64,000 nt of DNA from Pseudomonas sp. CROZ-RG-20F-R04-15 (GTDB taxonomy: Bacteria; Pseudomonadota; Gammaproteobacteria; Pseudomonadales; Pseudomonadaceae). The stretch lies in the NCBI RefSeq assembly GCF_022662375.1, contig NZ_JAKNQL010000011.1, positions 62,001 through 126,000 on the forward strand, written 5' to 3'. Below the pieces are notes generated by a model. The model did no database searches. It saw nothing but the letters and a program-made list of their open reading frames with translations, and was not told the DNA's origin. A program made the position numbers and the translations under genes. Shown here piece by piece: positions 41,832 through 51,244 of the stretch (position 1 is the first letter of the stretch; the number at the start of each line of letters is the position of its first letter).

Positions 41832-42884
41832 ATGCACTACAAGGTTTTTGGTCGCAAAACCGGCCTGCGTGTTTCTGAACTGGCGCTGGGCGCCGGCAAT
41901 TTCGGCACCGGTTGGGGCCACGGCGCCGAACGTGACGAAGCCAAGCGGATCTTTGATGGTTTCCTCGATGCAGGCGGCAACTTCATTGATACCGCCAATG
42001 GTTATCAGGGCGGGCAGTCGGAATCGATGCTCAGTGAGTTCATTGCCCCGGAGCGTGATCGTCTGGTCATCGCCACCAAATACAGCATGGGCACGACCCC
42101 GGCCGAAGGCATTTCCCACACCGGCAACAGCCGTAAGAACATGGTTCGCGCAGTAGAGGAAAGTCTTAAACGTTTGAACACCGATCACATTGATCTGTTC
42201 TGGGCGCACGTGACCGATGGCGTGACGCCGATGGAAGAAATCCTGCGCGGTTTTGATGATCTGGTGCGGGCCGGCAAAATCCACTATGCCGGGTTGTCGA
42301 ACTTCCCGGCGTGGCGCGTCTCCCGCGCTGACGTGTTGGCTGAACTGCGCGGCTTTGCACCGATCGCCGCAATTCAAGTCGAATACAGCCTCGCCGAACG
42401 CAGCGCCGAGCGTGAGTTGCTGCCAATGGCCGAGGCACTTGGACTGGCGGCAACCCTGTGGTCACCTCTGGCCGGCGGGTTCCTTACGGGCAAATATCGC
42501 GGCGGCGATGACAACAACCGGGCGAGCAAACTCGGCATGTTGGTGCACGCGGAAAAAAGTGCCCGCGAAACCGCCCTGCTCGATACGTTGCTGGCGGTGG
42601 CCGCAGAAATCGACGCCAGCCCGACCCATGTCGCTATTGCCTGGTTACGTGAGAAGGCCCGGCGCTCGACGACCGCGCTGATCCCGATCCTCGGCTCGCG
42701 TACCCGCGAACAACTGGATGCCACCCTCGGCGCACTTGAGGTGCAATTGAGCGAACAGCACATGGCGCGTCTGGATGACATCAGCGTCGTGGCGGCCGGT
42801 GTGCCGCACGAGACGATTGCCGGTTCAGTCGCGCGTTACACCGGACCACAAACCCTCGACCTGCCGATGATCCCGGTAGCCTGA
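41832..42884 (+). CDS. Aldo/keto reductase
   Basis: A 350-aa NADPH-dependent carbonyl reductase of the Aldo-keto family with the active-site set Asp/Tyr in FIDTANGY, Lys in LVIATKYSMG and His in DLFWAHV; NADPH-binding C-terminal part ILGSRTREQLDATLGAL. Family size and features fit the YajO/YakC type rather than the aldose reductases. Actual substrate unknown. Start ATG at 41832 follows a GAGGACGTTGCC site. Divergent from the WYL regulator. Confidence 0.9.
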   Translation: MHYKVFGRKTGLRVSELALGAGNFGTGWGHGAERDEAKRIFDGFLDAGGNFIDTANGYQGGQSESMLSEFIAPERDRLVIATKYSMGTTPAEGISHTGNSRKNMVRAVEESLKRLNTDHIDLFWAHVTDGVTPMEEILRGFDDLVRAGKIHYAGLSNFPAWRVSRADVLAELRGFAPIAAIQVEYSLAERSAERELLPMAEALGLAATLWSPLAGGFLTGKYRGGDDNNRASKLGMLVHAEKSARETALLDTLLAVAAEIDASPTHVAIAWLREKARRSTTALIPILGSRTREQLDATLGALEVQLSEQHMARLDDISVVAAGVPHETIAGSVARYTGPQTLDLPMIPVA

Positions 42885-42889
42885 CGCGA

Positions 42890-42978
42890 CTGTGAGGGCT
42901 TGCTTGCGAAAGCAGCGGGTCAGTCGACAAGAGGTTGGCTGATCTGACGCCTTCGCGAGCAGGCTCGCTCCCACAGGG
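42890..42978. repeat. REP inverted pair with decayed left arm
   Basis: Right arm GCCTTCGCGAGCAGGCTCGCTCCCACAGGG is intact. The left arm CTGTGAGGGCTTGCTTGCGAAAG has diverged from CTGTGGGAGCGAGCCTGCTCGCGAAG. Lies between convergent genes. Confidence 0.75.
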
Positions 42979-42983
42979 TTGCG

Positions 42984-43943
42984 TCAAATATCAACCTTGT
43001 GGCGGGCGGCGTAGAGGCAGAGCATTTCCATGGCCAGTGTGGCAGCGGCAAGTGAGGTAACGTCGGCGTGATCGTATGCCGGGGCCACTTCGACAACATC
43101 CATGCCGACCAGATTGATCCCGCGTAAACCGCCGAGAATCTCCAGCGCTTGCACGGTGCTCAAACCGCCGCAAACAGGCGTGCCGGTTCCGGGTGCAAAC
43201 GCCGGATCCAGGCAATCGATGTCGAACGTCAAATACACCGGGCTGTCGCCCACGCGCGCGCGGATCGCTTCGACAATCGCTTCGCAACCGCGCCGGTGCA
43301 CCTGCCGGGCATCCAGTACCTGAAAGCCCATGTGATCGTCATTGGTGGTGCGCAAACCGATCTGTACCGAGCGCGCCGGATCAACCAGCCCTTCGCGCGC
43401 CGCGTGCCAGAACATGGTGCCGTGGTCGACCCGCTTGCCCTCCTCGTCCGGCCAGGTGTCGCTATGCGCATCGAAGTGGATCAGCGACAGCGTGCCGTGC
43501 TTGCGCGCGTGGGCCTTGAGCAGCGGATAGCTGATGAAGTGATCACCGCCAAACGTGAGCATGGCGCTGCCGGCGTTGAGAATGCGCTCGGCGTGAGCTT
43601 CGATACTTTCCGGGATGCTGTGGGGCGAGCCGTAATCGAAGTCGCAGTCGCCGTAATCGATGACCGCCAGATGATCGAACGGATCGAACGTCCACGGCCA
43701 ATGACGTTCCCAAGCGATCCCGGTGGAAGCCGCACGAATCCCCCGTGGCCCGAAACGAGCGCCGGGGCGGTTGCTGGTAGCGGTGTCGAACGGCACGCCG
43801 CTGACCGCGACATCGACGCCGCGCAAGTCACGGCTGTAGCGCCGCCGCATGAAACTGGTGATGCCGGCGTAGGTACTTTCGGCGGCAGTGCCATAAAGGC
43901 TGTCACGGGTCATGGCCTGATCATTCTGCATGGGCACATCCAT
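42984..43943 (-). CDS. speB: Agmatinase (ureohydrolase family)
   Basis: A 319-aa manganese ureohydrolase, which splits agmatine into putrescine and urea. Metal ligands are intact: GGDHFISYPL, HFDAHSDTWPD, and FDIDCLDPAFAPGTGTPVCGGL with its di-Asp. It follows E. coli SpeB closely through VGMDVVEVAPAYD. Related guanidinobutyrase or guanidinopropionase activity cannot be excluded from sequence alone. The ATG at 43943 has AGGAGCACCACG. It is 16 bases downstream of a polyamine-type binding protein gene on the same strand, consistent with an agmatine/polyamine use operon. Confidence 0.88.
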   Translation of the reverse strand: MDVPMQNDQAMTRDSLYGTAAESTYAGITSFMRRRYSRDLRGVDVAVSGVPFDTATSNRPGARFGPRGIRAASTGIAWERHWPWTFDPFDHLAVIDYGDCDFDYGSPHSIPESIEAHAERILNAGSAMLTFGGDHFISYPLLKAHARKHGTLSLIHFDAHSDTWPDEEGKRVDHGTMFWHAAREGLVDPARSVQIGLRTTNDDHMGFQVLDARQVHRRGCEAIVEAIRARVGDSPVYLTFDIDCLDPAFAPGTGTPVCGGLSTVQALEILGGLRGINLVGMDVVEVAPAYDHADVTSLAAATLAMEMLCLYAARHKVDI

Positions 43944-43959
43944 CGTGGTGCTCCTGTTG

Positions 43960-45051
43960 TTATTGATGGCTACGGAAAGTGGTCCACAGACGCGTGCGCT
44001 GACGCATGTCCTTGAGGCTCATGCTGCGGTCGGCATAGAGCCGCGCACGCACGTCACTCGGCGGATAAATGTCGGGATCGTTGCGCACCGCCTCATCCAC
44101 CAGCGGCGTCGCGGCCTGGTTGGCGGTGGCAAAAAACAGCGTATTGGTCAGCTCGGCCACCGAGTCGGGGCGCAGCATGAATTCGATGAACGCCCGCGCG
44201 GCTTCGGGGTGCGGCGCGTCTTTGGGGATGGCCAGATTGTCCTGCCACACCAGCGTGCCTTCCTTGGGAATGCGGTACGCCACTTCGAACGCTTTGTTGG
44301 CTTTGCGCGCCTGATCAGCGGCCATGCTCGCGTCGCCGTTGTAGGTCAGTGCGAGACACACATTGCCGCTGGCCAGATCATTGATCTGCCGGCCGGTGGC
44401 GACGTAGAGCACCGACGGTTGAAGCTTCTGCAACAACGCTTCGGCGGCAGCCAGATCATTCTTGTCGGTGCTGTAGGGATCTTTACCCAAGTAATGCAAG
44501 GCCAGGCCGATGACCTCCTGCGGCGAATCGAGAATGGCGATGCCGCAATCCTTGAGCTTGCTGGCGTTCTCGGGCTTGAACAGCAGATCAAGGCTGTTCA
44601 GCGGTACTTCAGGCAGACGCTGCTTCACCGCCTCGACATTCATGCCCAGCCCCAATGTGCCCCAGGTGTATGGCACGCCGTAGCGATTGCCGGGGTCGAC
44701 GGCGGCCATTTTCTCCAGCAAGTCGGGATCAAGATTGGCGTAACCCTTGAGGCCCTCGTGGGGGATTTCCTTCAATGCGCCGGCCGCGAGTCCACGGGCG
44801 AGAACGCTGGACGACGGCACCACCACGTCATAGCCGCTGCCGCCGGTGAGCAATTTGGTCTCCAGCACCTCGGAAGTATCAAAGGTGTCGTAACGCACAT
44901 GGATACCGGTTTCCTGCTCGAACCGTTGCAGGGTTTGCGGCGGCACGTAGTCGGCCCAGCTGTAGAGATTGAGGGTCTTGTCCTCGGCCTGAGCCTGAAG
45001 AGCCACGGACAACAACAGCGCGGGGAAACACAGCTTGAACACGGGAGCCAT
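43960..45051 (-). CDS. Periplasmic polyamine-type substrate-binding protein (PotF/SpuD-like)
   Basis: A 363-aa periplasmic receptor of the spermidine/putrescine ABC class. Signal peptide residues 1-22 (ALLLSVALQAQA), then NLYSWADYVPPQTLQRFEQE, the family's opening motif, and GYDVVVPSSSVLARG, WGTLGLGMN, LTYNGDASMAADQA as ligand-cleft strands. No permease or ATPase gene is next to it, so it must work with components elsewhere. Upstream of speB in one unit, and divergent from the LysR gene at 45151. ATG at 45051 has AGGTGTTCGTC. Confidence 0.9.
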   Translation of the reverse strand: MAPVFKLCFPALLLSVALQAQAEDKTLNLYSWADYVPPQTLQRFEQETGIHVRYDTFDTSEVLETKLLTGGSGYDVVVPSSSVLARGLAAGALKEIPHEGLKGYANLDPDLLEKMAAVDPGNRYGVPYTWGTLGLGMNVEAVKQRLPEVPLNSLDLLFKPENASKLKDCGIAILDSPQEVIGLALHYLGKDPYSTDKNDLAAAEALLQKLQPSVLYVATGRQINDLASGNVCLALTYNGDASMAADQARKANKAFEVAYRIPKEGTLVWQDNLAIPKDAPHPEAARAFIEFMLRPDSVAELTNTLFFATANQAATPLVDEAVRNDPDIYPPSDVRARLYADRSMSLKDMRQRTRLWTTFRSHQ

Positions 45052-45150
45052 GACGAACACCTGACCGGAGGAAGTGGTTGCAGGATGCGCCGTCGGATAC
45101 ATTAGAAAAATAGCCGAATAATTATCCTGACTTTACCCCGGAGTAATGTG

Positions 45151-46044
45151 ATGTTGGGTCAACTGCACGACGTGGATTTGCAACTGTTGCGCCTGTTTGT
45201 GCGGGTGGTCGAGTGCGGTGGTTTCAGTGCCGCCCAAGGCGATCTGGGCCTGAGCCAGTCGAGCATCAGCCAGCAAATGGCCAAACTGGAAACCCGTCTC
45301 GGCTACCGTTTGTGCAGTCGCGGCAAGGGCGGTTTCAGTGTCACGCCCAAGGGCGAGCAATTGCTGATTGCTGCGCGCGCGTTGTTTGAATCGATCGAAA
45401 CCTTCCGCCATCAATCCAACGGCGTCGCCGGCCGCTTGATCGGTGAGGTGCGTCTGGGGATTTCCGAGTCGGTCGATCAATCGGTGTTGCAACGGGTGGC
45501 GGCGGCGATCCGGCGTTTTCGCGAACGCGATGAGTCGGTGCGCATCGAGCTGATCAGTGCCATGCCCGGCGAAATGGAACGACTGCTGCTGCAACAACGC
45601 CTGGATCTGGCAATCGGCTATTTCTCGCAAGTGCAAAGTGCGTTCGACTACCACCAGTTGTTCAGCGAAACCCAGCATTTGTACTGTGCCGCCGGCCATC
45701 CATTGTTTACCGATGAAGCGCCAAGCGATGCCGCGTTGCAGGCCTGCGACCGGGTCGATCATCCCTATCGGTTTTTACGCAGCGACGAGCCGTTTCAGGG
45801 CAAGCTCTGCTCGGCGCGATCGGAACAGGTCGAAGGCACGCTGACGTTTATCCTGTCCGGCAAACATGTCGGCTATCTGCCCGATCACTATGCGCGGAGC
45901 TGGCAAGCGAAGGGTTTGCTGCGACCGCTGCGTGAAGGCGCGTTGAGTTTTGACGTGGCGTTTCATCTGGCCCGACATCGGGCGCAGGTGCCGGGGGATG
46001 CGCAAAAAGCCTTTGAAGAAGATCTGCTCAGCGCATTTGCATGA
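45151..46044 (+). CDS. LysR-family regulator divergent from the polyamine genes
   Basis: A 297-aa LysR protein. HTH at residues 20-43 (FSAAQGDLGLSQSSISQQMAKLE); effector domain from 88. It is divergent from the binding protein-speB unit with 99 bases between, so probably controls it. The start is ATG at 45151, with CCGGAG seven bases upstream; an in-frame GTG lies directly before it at 45148. Confidence 0.9.
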   Translation: MLGQLHDVDLQLLRLFVRVVECGGFSAAQGDLGLSQSSISQQMAKLETRLGYRLCSRGKGGFSVTPKGEQLLIAARALFESIETFRHQSNGVAGRLIGEVRLGISESVDQSVLQRVAAAIRRFRERDESVRIELISAMPGEMERLLLQQRLDLAIGYFSQVQSAFDYHQLFSETQHLYCAAGHPLFTDEAPSDAALQACDRVDHPYRFLRSDEPFQGKLCSARSEQVEGTLTFILSGKHVGYLPDHYARSWQAKGLLRPLREGALSFDVAFHLARHRAQVPGDAQKAFEEDLLSAFA

Positions 46045-46176
46045 ATCGATTTAGCGAGCAGCGCCCGCAAAACCTGACCTTTCAGGCAGTTATTGCTCGT
46101 TGCCCTCGCCGCCCTCTTCCGGCATCCTGCGCCTCCATTTTCTGACCCGGCCCCGCCTTGCGGCGCGCAAAACACC

Positions 46177-47643
46177 ATGACCGCCTCTGAAAAAGCCCCG
46201 CGCAACAACGACCTGATCTACGGCCTCAACGACCGCCCGCACCTGACTGCTACCGTGTTTGCCGCGCTGCAACACGTGCTGGCCAGCTTCGTCGGCATCA
46301 TCACCCCGACGTTAATCATGGGCGGCGCCCTCGGTCTGCAAAGTGAAATCCCCTACCTGATCAGCATGGCGCTGTTCGTTTCCGGCCTCGGCACCTTCGT
46401 CCAGGCCAAGCGCTTCGGCCCGGTCGGTTCGGGATTGTTGTGCCTGCAAGGCACCAGTTTTTCCTTTATCAGCGTGATTCTCAGCGCCGGTTTCATGGTC
46501 AAGGCGCGCGGTGGCGGCACCGATGAAATTCTCTCGACGATCTTCGGCGTGTGCTTTTTCGCCGCGTTCATCGAAGTGGTGCTGAGCCAGTTCATCGGCA
46601 AACTGCGCATGCTGATCACCCCGGTGGTCACCGGCACCATCATCACGCTGATGGGCCTGTCGCTGATCAAAGTGGCGATGACCGACATCGCCGGCGGCTT
46701 CGGCGCGCCTGATCTGGGCGCCGCCAGCCATGTGTTTCTGGCAGCGCTGGTGATCGGCACCATCGTCGTGCTGAACCGCGTCGACGTACCGTTCTTGCGC
46801 CTCGGCGCGATCGTCATCGGCCTGACGCTTGGCTATGTAGTGGCGTGGCTGATGGGCACGGTGGATTTCGCCTCGATGCCCGAGGTGCCGCTGGTCAGCG
46901 TGCCGGTGCCGTTCAAGTACGGTTTCAACTTCGACTGGGTGGCGTTCGTGCCGGTGGCGGTGATTTTCCTCGTGTCGCCGCTGGAAGCTGCAGGAGATCT
47001 GACCGCCAACTCGATGATCTCGCGGCAACCGGTCAAAGGTCCGCTGTACATCCGCCGGATCAAGTCCGGCCTGCTTGCCGACGGCCTCAACTCAGCCATG
47101 GCGGCGGTGTTCAACAGCATGCCGATGGTGACCTTCGCGCAGAACAACGGCGTGATCCAGCTCACCGGTGTGGCCAGCCGCTACGTTGCCTTCTTCATCG
47201 CCGGTTTGCTGGTGTTGCTGGGGCTGTTCCCGATGATTGGCGCGGTGCTGCAACTGATGCCGAAACCGGTGCTTGGCGGCGCTGAACTGGTGATGTTCGG
47301 CACCGTCGCGGTGGCCGGGATCAAGATCCTCGCCGAAGCCGGCCTGCATCGGCGCAACATGCTGATCGTGGCGATTTCGCTGGGCATGGGCCTGGGCATC
47401 GCCGCTGTGCCGGAAGTCTTGCGCGAACTGCCGCAGGCGCTGCGCAACATCTTCGAATCGCCGATCACCGTCGGCGCGTTGTGCGCTATCGTGCTGAACA
47501 TCTTCCTGCCAGAAGAATTCATCGAGCTGGAAGAAGACGATTTCGACCCGGAAGCCTCTATTCTTCAGGTCATGGAAAACCCGGACATGCCGGCCAAAGG
47601 TGAACCTGCCCCAGCGGCGGCTGTCGCACAGTTGAACCGCTAA
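46177..47643 (+). CDS. NCS2 nucleobase permease, xanthine/uric-acid type
   Basis: A 488-aa inner-membrane purine permease of the nucleobase-cation symporter-2 family. Motifs: FAALQHVLASFVGIITP, and the signature TFAQNNGVIQLTGVASRYV that separates xanthine (XanQ-like) from uracil permeases. About 12-14 hydrophobic helices, with an acidic C-terminal tail (EEDDFDPEAS). The ATG at 46177 has no clear ribosome site; the in-frame reading upstream is Pro/Ala-rich noise. A terminator follows. Confidence 0.9.
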   Translation: MTASEKAPRNNDLIYGLNDRPHLTATVFAALQHVLASFVGIITPTLIMGGALGLQSEIPYLISMALFVSGLGTFVQAKRFGPVGSGLLCLQGTSFSFISVILSAGFMVKARGGGTDEILSTIFGVCFFAAFIEVVLSQFIGKLRMLITPVVTGTIITLMGLSLIKVAMTDIAGGFGAPDLGAASHVFLAALVIGTIVVLNRVDVPFLRLGAIVIGLTLGYVVAWLMGTVDFASMPEVPLVSVPVPFKYGFNFDWVAFVPVAVIFLVSPLEAAGDLTANSMISRQPVKGPLYIRRIKSGLLADGLNSAMAAVFNSMPMVTFAQNNGVIQLTGVASRYVAFFIAGLLVLLGLFPMIGAVLQLMPKPVLGGAELVMFGTVAVAGIKILAEAGLHRRNMLIVAISLGMGLGIAAVPEVLRELPQALRNIFESPITVGALCAIVLNIFLPEEFIELEEDDFDPEASILQVMENPDMPAKGEPAPAAAVAQLNR

Positions 47644-47660
47644 CGTCTGGCCTTTGACAC

Positions 47661-47696
47661 AAAGGGCTGAGCCGGCGACGGTTCAGCCCTTTTTTG
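47661..47696 (+). terminator. Terminator after the purine permease
   Basis: AAAGGGCTGAgCCggcgacGGtTCAGCCCTTTTTT: long stem and T-run, 18 bases past the stop. Confidence 0.92.
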
Positions 47697-47710
47697 TCGA
47701 GAGACCGTTT

Positions 47711-48184
47711 ATGCGCCGTTTCCAAGCCGTCATGCTGTCACTGCTCCTGCTGTCCCTCAGCGCTTGTGCGCTATTCCCCAATCGCGACCCGGTGAACATC
47801 AACGTGGTCGGCCTCGAACCGCTGCCGAGCCAGGATCTGGAAGTGCGCTTCGCCATCAAGATTCGCGTGCAGAATCCCAATGAGACGGCCATCGACTACA
47901 ACGGCATCGCCCTGGACCTTGAGGTCAACGGCCATTCACTGGCCTCGGGTGTCAGCGATCAGAGCGGTTCAATCCCACGCTTTTCCGAAACCATCGTCAG
48001 CGTACCGGTGAGCATCTCGGCATTCTCGGTGCTGCGCCAGACCCTCGGCCTGAGCCAGACACAAACCCTCGACAACCTGCCTTACGTGCTGCGCGGCAAA
48101 CTCGCCGGCGGCCTGTTCGGCACCATGCGTTTTGTCGACAGCGGCAAGCTCAGCCTGCCCAAGACCAGTGCCGCGACGTGGTAA
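47711..48184 (+). CDS. LEA type 2 family lipoprotein
   Basis: A 157-aa predicted lipoprotein. Signal peptide with lipobox LLSLSAC (Cys at residue 19), acylated and held in a membrane. The mature part is a single late-embryogenesis-abundant type 2 (WHy-like) domain: VNINVVGLEPLPSQDLEVRFAIKI, VQNPNETAIDYNGIALDLEVNG (split). It begins soon after the terminator of the permease, so probably has its own promoter. Role unknown; a chaperone-like desiccation role comes from plants and is only suggestive. Confidence 0.85.
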   Translation: MRRFQAVMLSLLLLSLSACALFPNRDPVNINVVGLEPLPSQDLEVRFAIKIRVQNPNETAIDYNGIALDLEVNGHSLASGVSDQSGSIPRFSETIVSVPVSISAFSVLRQTLGLSQTQTLDNLPYVLRGKLAGGLFGTMRFVDSGKLSLPKTSAATW

Positions 48185-48237
48185 AAATGCGTTAGCCTGC
48201 CTCGTTCCTTAAAGATACTTATGGAGGCTGCAGGTTT

Positions 48238-48798
48238 ATGGAAAACATGCCGACGCTTTACACCGAACGACTGATCCTGCGCCCGTTGCAACTGGCGGAT
48301 GCCGAAGCCGTGCAGCGCGAATTTCCGCATTGGGACGTGGTGCGTTATCTGAATGCGGCCGTGCCATGGCCGTACCCGGAGGACGGTGCCCTCACCTACT
48401 TGCGCGACATTGCTTTGCCGGCCGTGGCGGCGGGCAAGGAATGGCATTGGACGATTCGCCTCAAGTCCGCGCCGGAACAGTTGATCGGCAACATCAGCCT
48501 GATGGATCAAGCGGACAACCACCGCGGCTTCTGGCTGGCGCCGGCGTGGCAAGGCCAGGGATTGATGACTGAAGCCAGCGTGGTGGTGACTGATTACTGG
48601 TTCAACGTTCTTCAACGCCCAGTGATGCGTGTGCCGAAAGCCGCGCCGAACATTGGCTCGCGCAAGCTCTCGGAGCGGGCCGGGATGCGTTTGATTCGCA
48701 CCGATGAAGATGACTTTGTCAGCGGGCGTTTTCCTCGGGAGCTATGGGAAATCACCCGGGAAGAATGGCAGCAACGCCAAAAAAACCTAGCCTTGTGA
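48238..48798 (+). CDS. RimJ/RimL-type GNAT acetyltransferase
   Basis: A 186-aa acetyltransferase of the RimJ/RimL class. Features: TERLILRPLQLADAEAVQRE at the N terminus, and the acetyl-CoA motif FWLAPAWQGQGLMTEAS (residues about 99-115). Its natural acceptor is unknown; RimJ-like enzymes acetylate N-terminal amines or small molecules. The start is ATG at 48238; GGAGG is 12 bases upstream, so the ATG at 48247 is an alternative. Confidence 0.85.
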   Translation: MENMPTLYTERLILRPLQLADAEAVQREFPHWDVVRYLNAAVPWPYPEDGALTYLRDIALPAVAAGKEWHWTIRLKSAPEQLIGNISLMDQADNHRGFWLAPAWQGQGLMTEASVVVTDYWFNVLQRPVMRVPKAAPNIGSRKLSERAGMRLIRTDEDDFVSGRFPRELWEITREEWQQRQKNLAL

Positions 48799-48802
48799 GG
48801 CC

Positions 48803-48898
48803 CCCTGTGGGAGCGAGCCTGCTCGCGAATGCGTCGTCACACTCAATATTTTCGTTGACTGACACTCCGCTTTCGCGAGCAGGCTCGCTCCCACAGGT
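48803..48898. repeat. REP inverted pair
   Basis: CCTGTGGGAGCGAGCCTGCTCGCGAA and the inverted TTTCGCGAGCAGGCTCGCTCCCACAGG between convergent genes. Confidence 0.9.
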
Positions 48899-48914
48899 TC
48901 TCTATAAGACGGGG

Positions 48915-49838
48915 TTATGTGTTGAAGCGCACGCCCGGTTTGGCCCGCTCATCCACACTCAACTCAAACACATCCGGCCGCGCATAGTGGCCGACCACAT
49001 CATAGTCATACCGCGCGCGCACCAGTTCATCGGTATCGATTTCCGCCGTGAGCAAGCCCGCCTCGCCGCGCAACGGCCCCGCCAGCACATCGCCCATCGG
49101 CCCGACAATCACGCTGCCTCCAGCAATCAGCGGACGCTCCGCCGGCCAATTGGCGATCTCCACGCCTAGCTCGCTCGGCGAGGCCTGCACTTGACACGCG
49201 CTGACCACAAAGCAGCGGCCTTCATGGGCGATGTGACGCATGCTGACCTGCCACATCTCACGCTCATCGACGGTCGGCGCGCACCAGACTTCGATGCCTT
49301 TGGCATACATCGCCGTGCGCAGCAGCGGCATCATGTTTTCCCAGCACACCACCGCGCCGAGCTTGCCGACCTGTGTGTCGAACACCGGCAAGGTCGAGCC
49401 ATCACCCTTGCCCCAGATCAGCCGCTCGGTGCCGGTGGGCATCAGTTTGCGATGTTTACCGACGAGCCCTGCCTGCGGATCGAAATACAGCGCCGTGCAA
49501 TACAACGTGCTGCCAGCGCGTTCGATTACGCCGATCACCAGATTGGCCCCGGTGCGCGCCGACAGCGCCGCCAGCGCTCCCGTCTCGGCGCCCGGCACAT
49601 CGATCGCATTGGCGAAATAGCGGGCGTAGGCTTCGCGGCCCTCAGGCAAGCGATAACCCAACTGCGTGCCGAAACCCTCGCCCTTCGGATAACCGCCCAG
49701 CAACGCTTCCGGCATTACCACCAGCGCGGCGCCGGCCTCGATGATCGCGCCTTCCCAACTCAGAATCTGCTCCAGGGTCGCGCCTTTGCCTTCGGGCAAG
49801 GCGCCGATTTGCAGCGCAGCAACAATTGATTTGGCCAT
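48915..49838 (-). CDS. Carbon-nitrogen hydrolase, nitrilase class
   Basis: A 307-aa nitrilase-superfamily enzyme with the Glu-Lys-Cys triad in place: Glu44 (MPEALLGG), Lys131 (HRKLMPTGTER) and Cys165 (VVCWENMMPLLR). The CWEN motif and C-terminal DYDVVGHYARPDVFEL are typical of true nitrilases, which turn nitriles into acids plus ammonia, rather than amidases. Substrate unknown (aliphatic or arylaceto-). ATG at 49838 follows ACGGAGTTATTGCG. It is divergent from the LysR gene 84 bases away, its probable regulator. Confidence 0.88.
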   Translation of the reverse strand: MAKSIVAALQIGALPEGKGATLEQILSWEGAIIEAGAALVVMPEALLGGYPKGEGFGTQLGYRLPEGREAYARYFANAIDVPGAETGALAALSARTGANLVIGVIERAGSTLYCTALYFDPQAGLVGKHRKLMPTGTERLIWGKGDGSTLPVFDTQVGKLGAVVCWENMMPLLRTAMYAKGIEVWCAPTVDEREMWQVSMRHIAHEGRCFVVSACQVQASPSELGVEIANWPAERPLIAGGSVIVGPMGDVLAGPLRGEAGLLTAEIDTDELVRARYDYDVVGHYARPDVFELSVDERAKPGVRFNT

Positions 49839-49922
49839 CGCAATAACTCCGTCAGGTTCAGTGGTTGCCGATTCTGCGGCGCCACGCGATCATGAATAAA
49901 GCCCCGTTCACTGCTGAATGAT

Positions 49923-50831
49923 ATGAGCCAAATGAATATCGCCACCGTCGACCTCAACCTGCTGAAAGTCTTCGAAGCTCTGCATGAAGAATCCAGTGCC
50001 AGCCGCGCAGCGTTGCGCCTGGGCGTCACGCAATCGGCGGTCAGTGCGGCGTTGCGCCGGTTGCGCGAGGTCTACGGCGATCAATTGTTCGTGCGCACCG
50101 GGCGCGGACTGGCACCGACGCTCAAAGCCAATCAACTGAAACCGGTGGTCAGCGAAGCATTGAACAAGTGCCGGCAAAGCCTGGCGATGGTCGACCCGAC
50201 GGCCAATCAATACGAGGGTCGCTCGGTTACCGTGGGCCTGTCGGATGACTTCGAGATCGCCTACGGTCGCCGCCTGATCGAGGAAATTGCCCGCAGCGCA
50301 CCGAATCTGCGGCTGATTTTTCGGCAGACCCACAGCCAGATTGTCGCCAGCGCCCTGATGGAGCGCAGCATCGATCTGGCGATCACCGCCGGCGGTTTTG
50401 CCGAACGCTTGCTCAGTCGTCAGGTGTTGGGCGAAGGCGGCTACGCGTGTCTGCTCGATCCTGCGAGCCTGGCGCCCGGCCAGCAGCAGATCGATCTTGA
50501 AGAGTTCGTCGCCCGCGAGCACATTCTGGTGTCGTCCGGCGGATTTATCGGGATTACCGATGAAGGCTTGGCGGCGCTAGGCCTGAGCCGACGAGTGTGC
50601 GCCTCGACCACGCACTTCGCCGCGCTACCGTATCTGCTCAAGGGCAGTCAGGCGCTGGCGACGATTCCGGCGCATGCCGCCGAGAGCATCGCGGCACTCA
50701 GCGGTCTGGCACTGCTGCCCTGCCCGCTGCAATTGCCGCGTTACCCGATCGAAATGGGCTGGCGCACCAGCGCGCAGATCGATCCGGTGGTGGTCAAGGT
50801 TCGCGAGGTGATTGCCGCGACCTTCACCTGA
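49923..50831 (+). CDS. LysR-family regulator (nitrilase-adjacent)
   Basis: A 302-aa LysR protein of the PcpR/NodD-like branch. DNA-binding helices ASRAALRLGVTQSAVSAALRRLR, then the effector domain from residue 90. An in-frame second ATG at 49932 would remove three residues. The divergent arrangement with the nitrilase gene suggests it controls nitrile use. Confidence 0.9.
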   Translation: MSQMNIATVDLNLLKVFEALHEESSASRAALRLGVTQSAVSAALRRLREVYGDQLFVRTGRGLAPTLKANQLKPVVSEALNKCRQSLAMVDPTANQYEGRSVTVGLSDDFEIAYGRRLIEEIARSAPNLRLIFRQTHSQIVASALMERSIDLAITAGGFAERLLSRQVLGEGGYACLLDPASLAPGQQQIDLEEFVAREHILVSSGGFIGITDEGLAALGLSRRVCASTTHFAALPYLLKGSQALATIPAHAAESIAALSGLALLPCPLQLPRYPIEMGWRTSAQIDPVVVKVREVIAATFT

Positions 50832-50835
50832 GGCA

Positions 50836-51090
50836 TTACTTGTTGGCGGCCATCAGTCGATTGACTTCACTGCGCACCATGTTGGCGAACTCCGGCGGCG
50901 ACATGCCGTCCAGTTCGGCGCGGACCCACTCGGCCCACTTGCCTTTGCGTTTGGCGCGCTCGCCGAACAAACGCGCGGCTTCGCCTTTGGCCTTGCCGAG
51001 GTTGTTCTGCCAGAGTTCGAACAGACGGGACTTCTCGTCCTCCAGCGCGGCGCGCTCTGCGAGTGATTTGTCGGCCAGATTGAAACTCAT
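50836..51090 (-). CDS. Hypothetical 84-aa charged protein
   Basis: An 84-aa protein, mostly helical and highly charged (AERAALEDEKSRLFELWQNN, FGERAKRKGKWAEWVRAEL). There is no signal peptide, membrane segment or cysteine. AGGATAATTCCCG precedes the ATG. It begins four bases from the convergent LysR stop. Homologues appear in other Pseudomonas genomes as uncharacterised proteins. Function unknown. Confidence 0.7.
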   Translation of the reverse strand: MSFNLADKSLAERAALEDEKSRLFELWQNNLGKAKGEAARLFGERAKRKGKWAEWVRAELDGMSPPEFANMVRSEVNRLMAANK

Positions 51091-51244
51091 CGGGAATTAT
51101 CCTGCTGCGTAAAATGGCGACATCTTACACGCTCGACGGAAATCTCCCGCGCAGGTTTTTCTTTCCGGCCTAAATTCAGTGCAACTTTTTGCTCAGCCCC
51201 ACACTCCATTGATCACTGTCCATTCAACTGCAAGGAGTCACCCA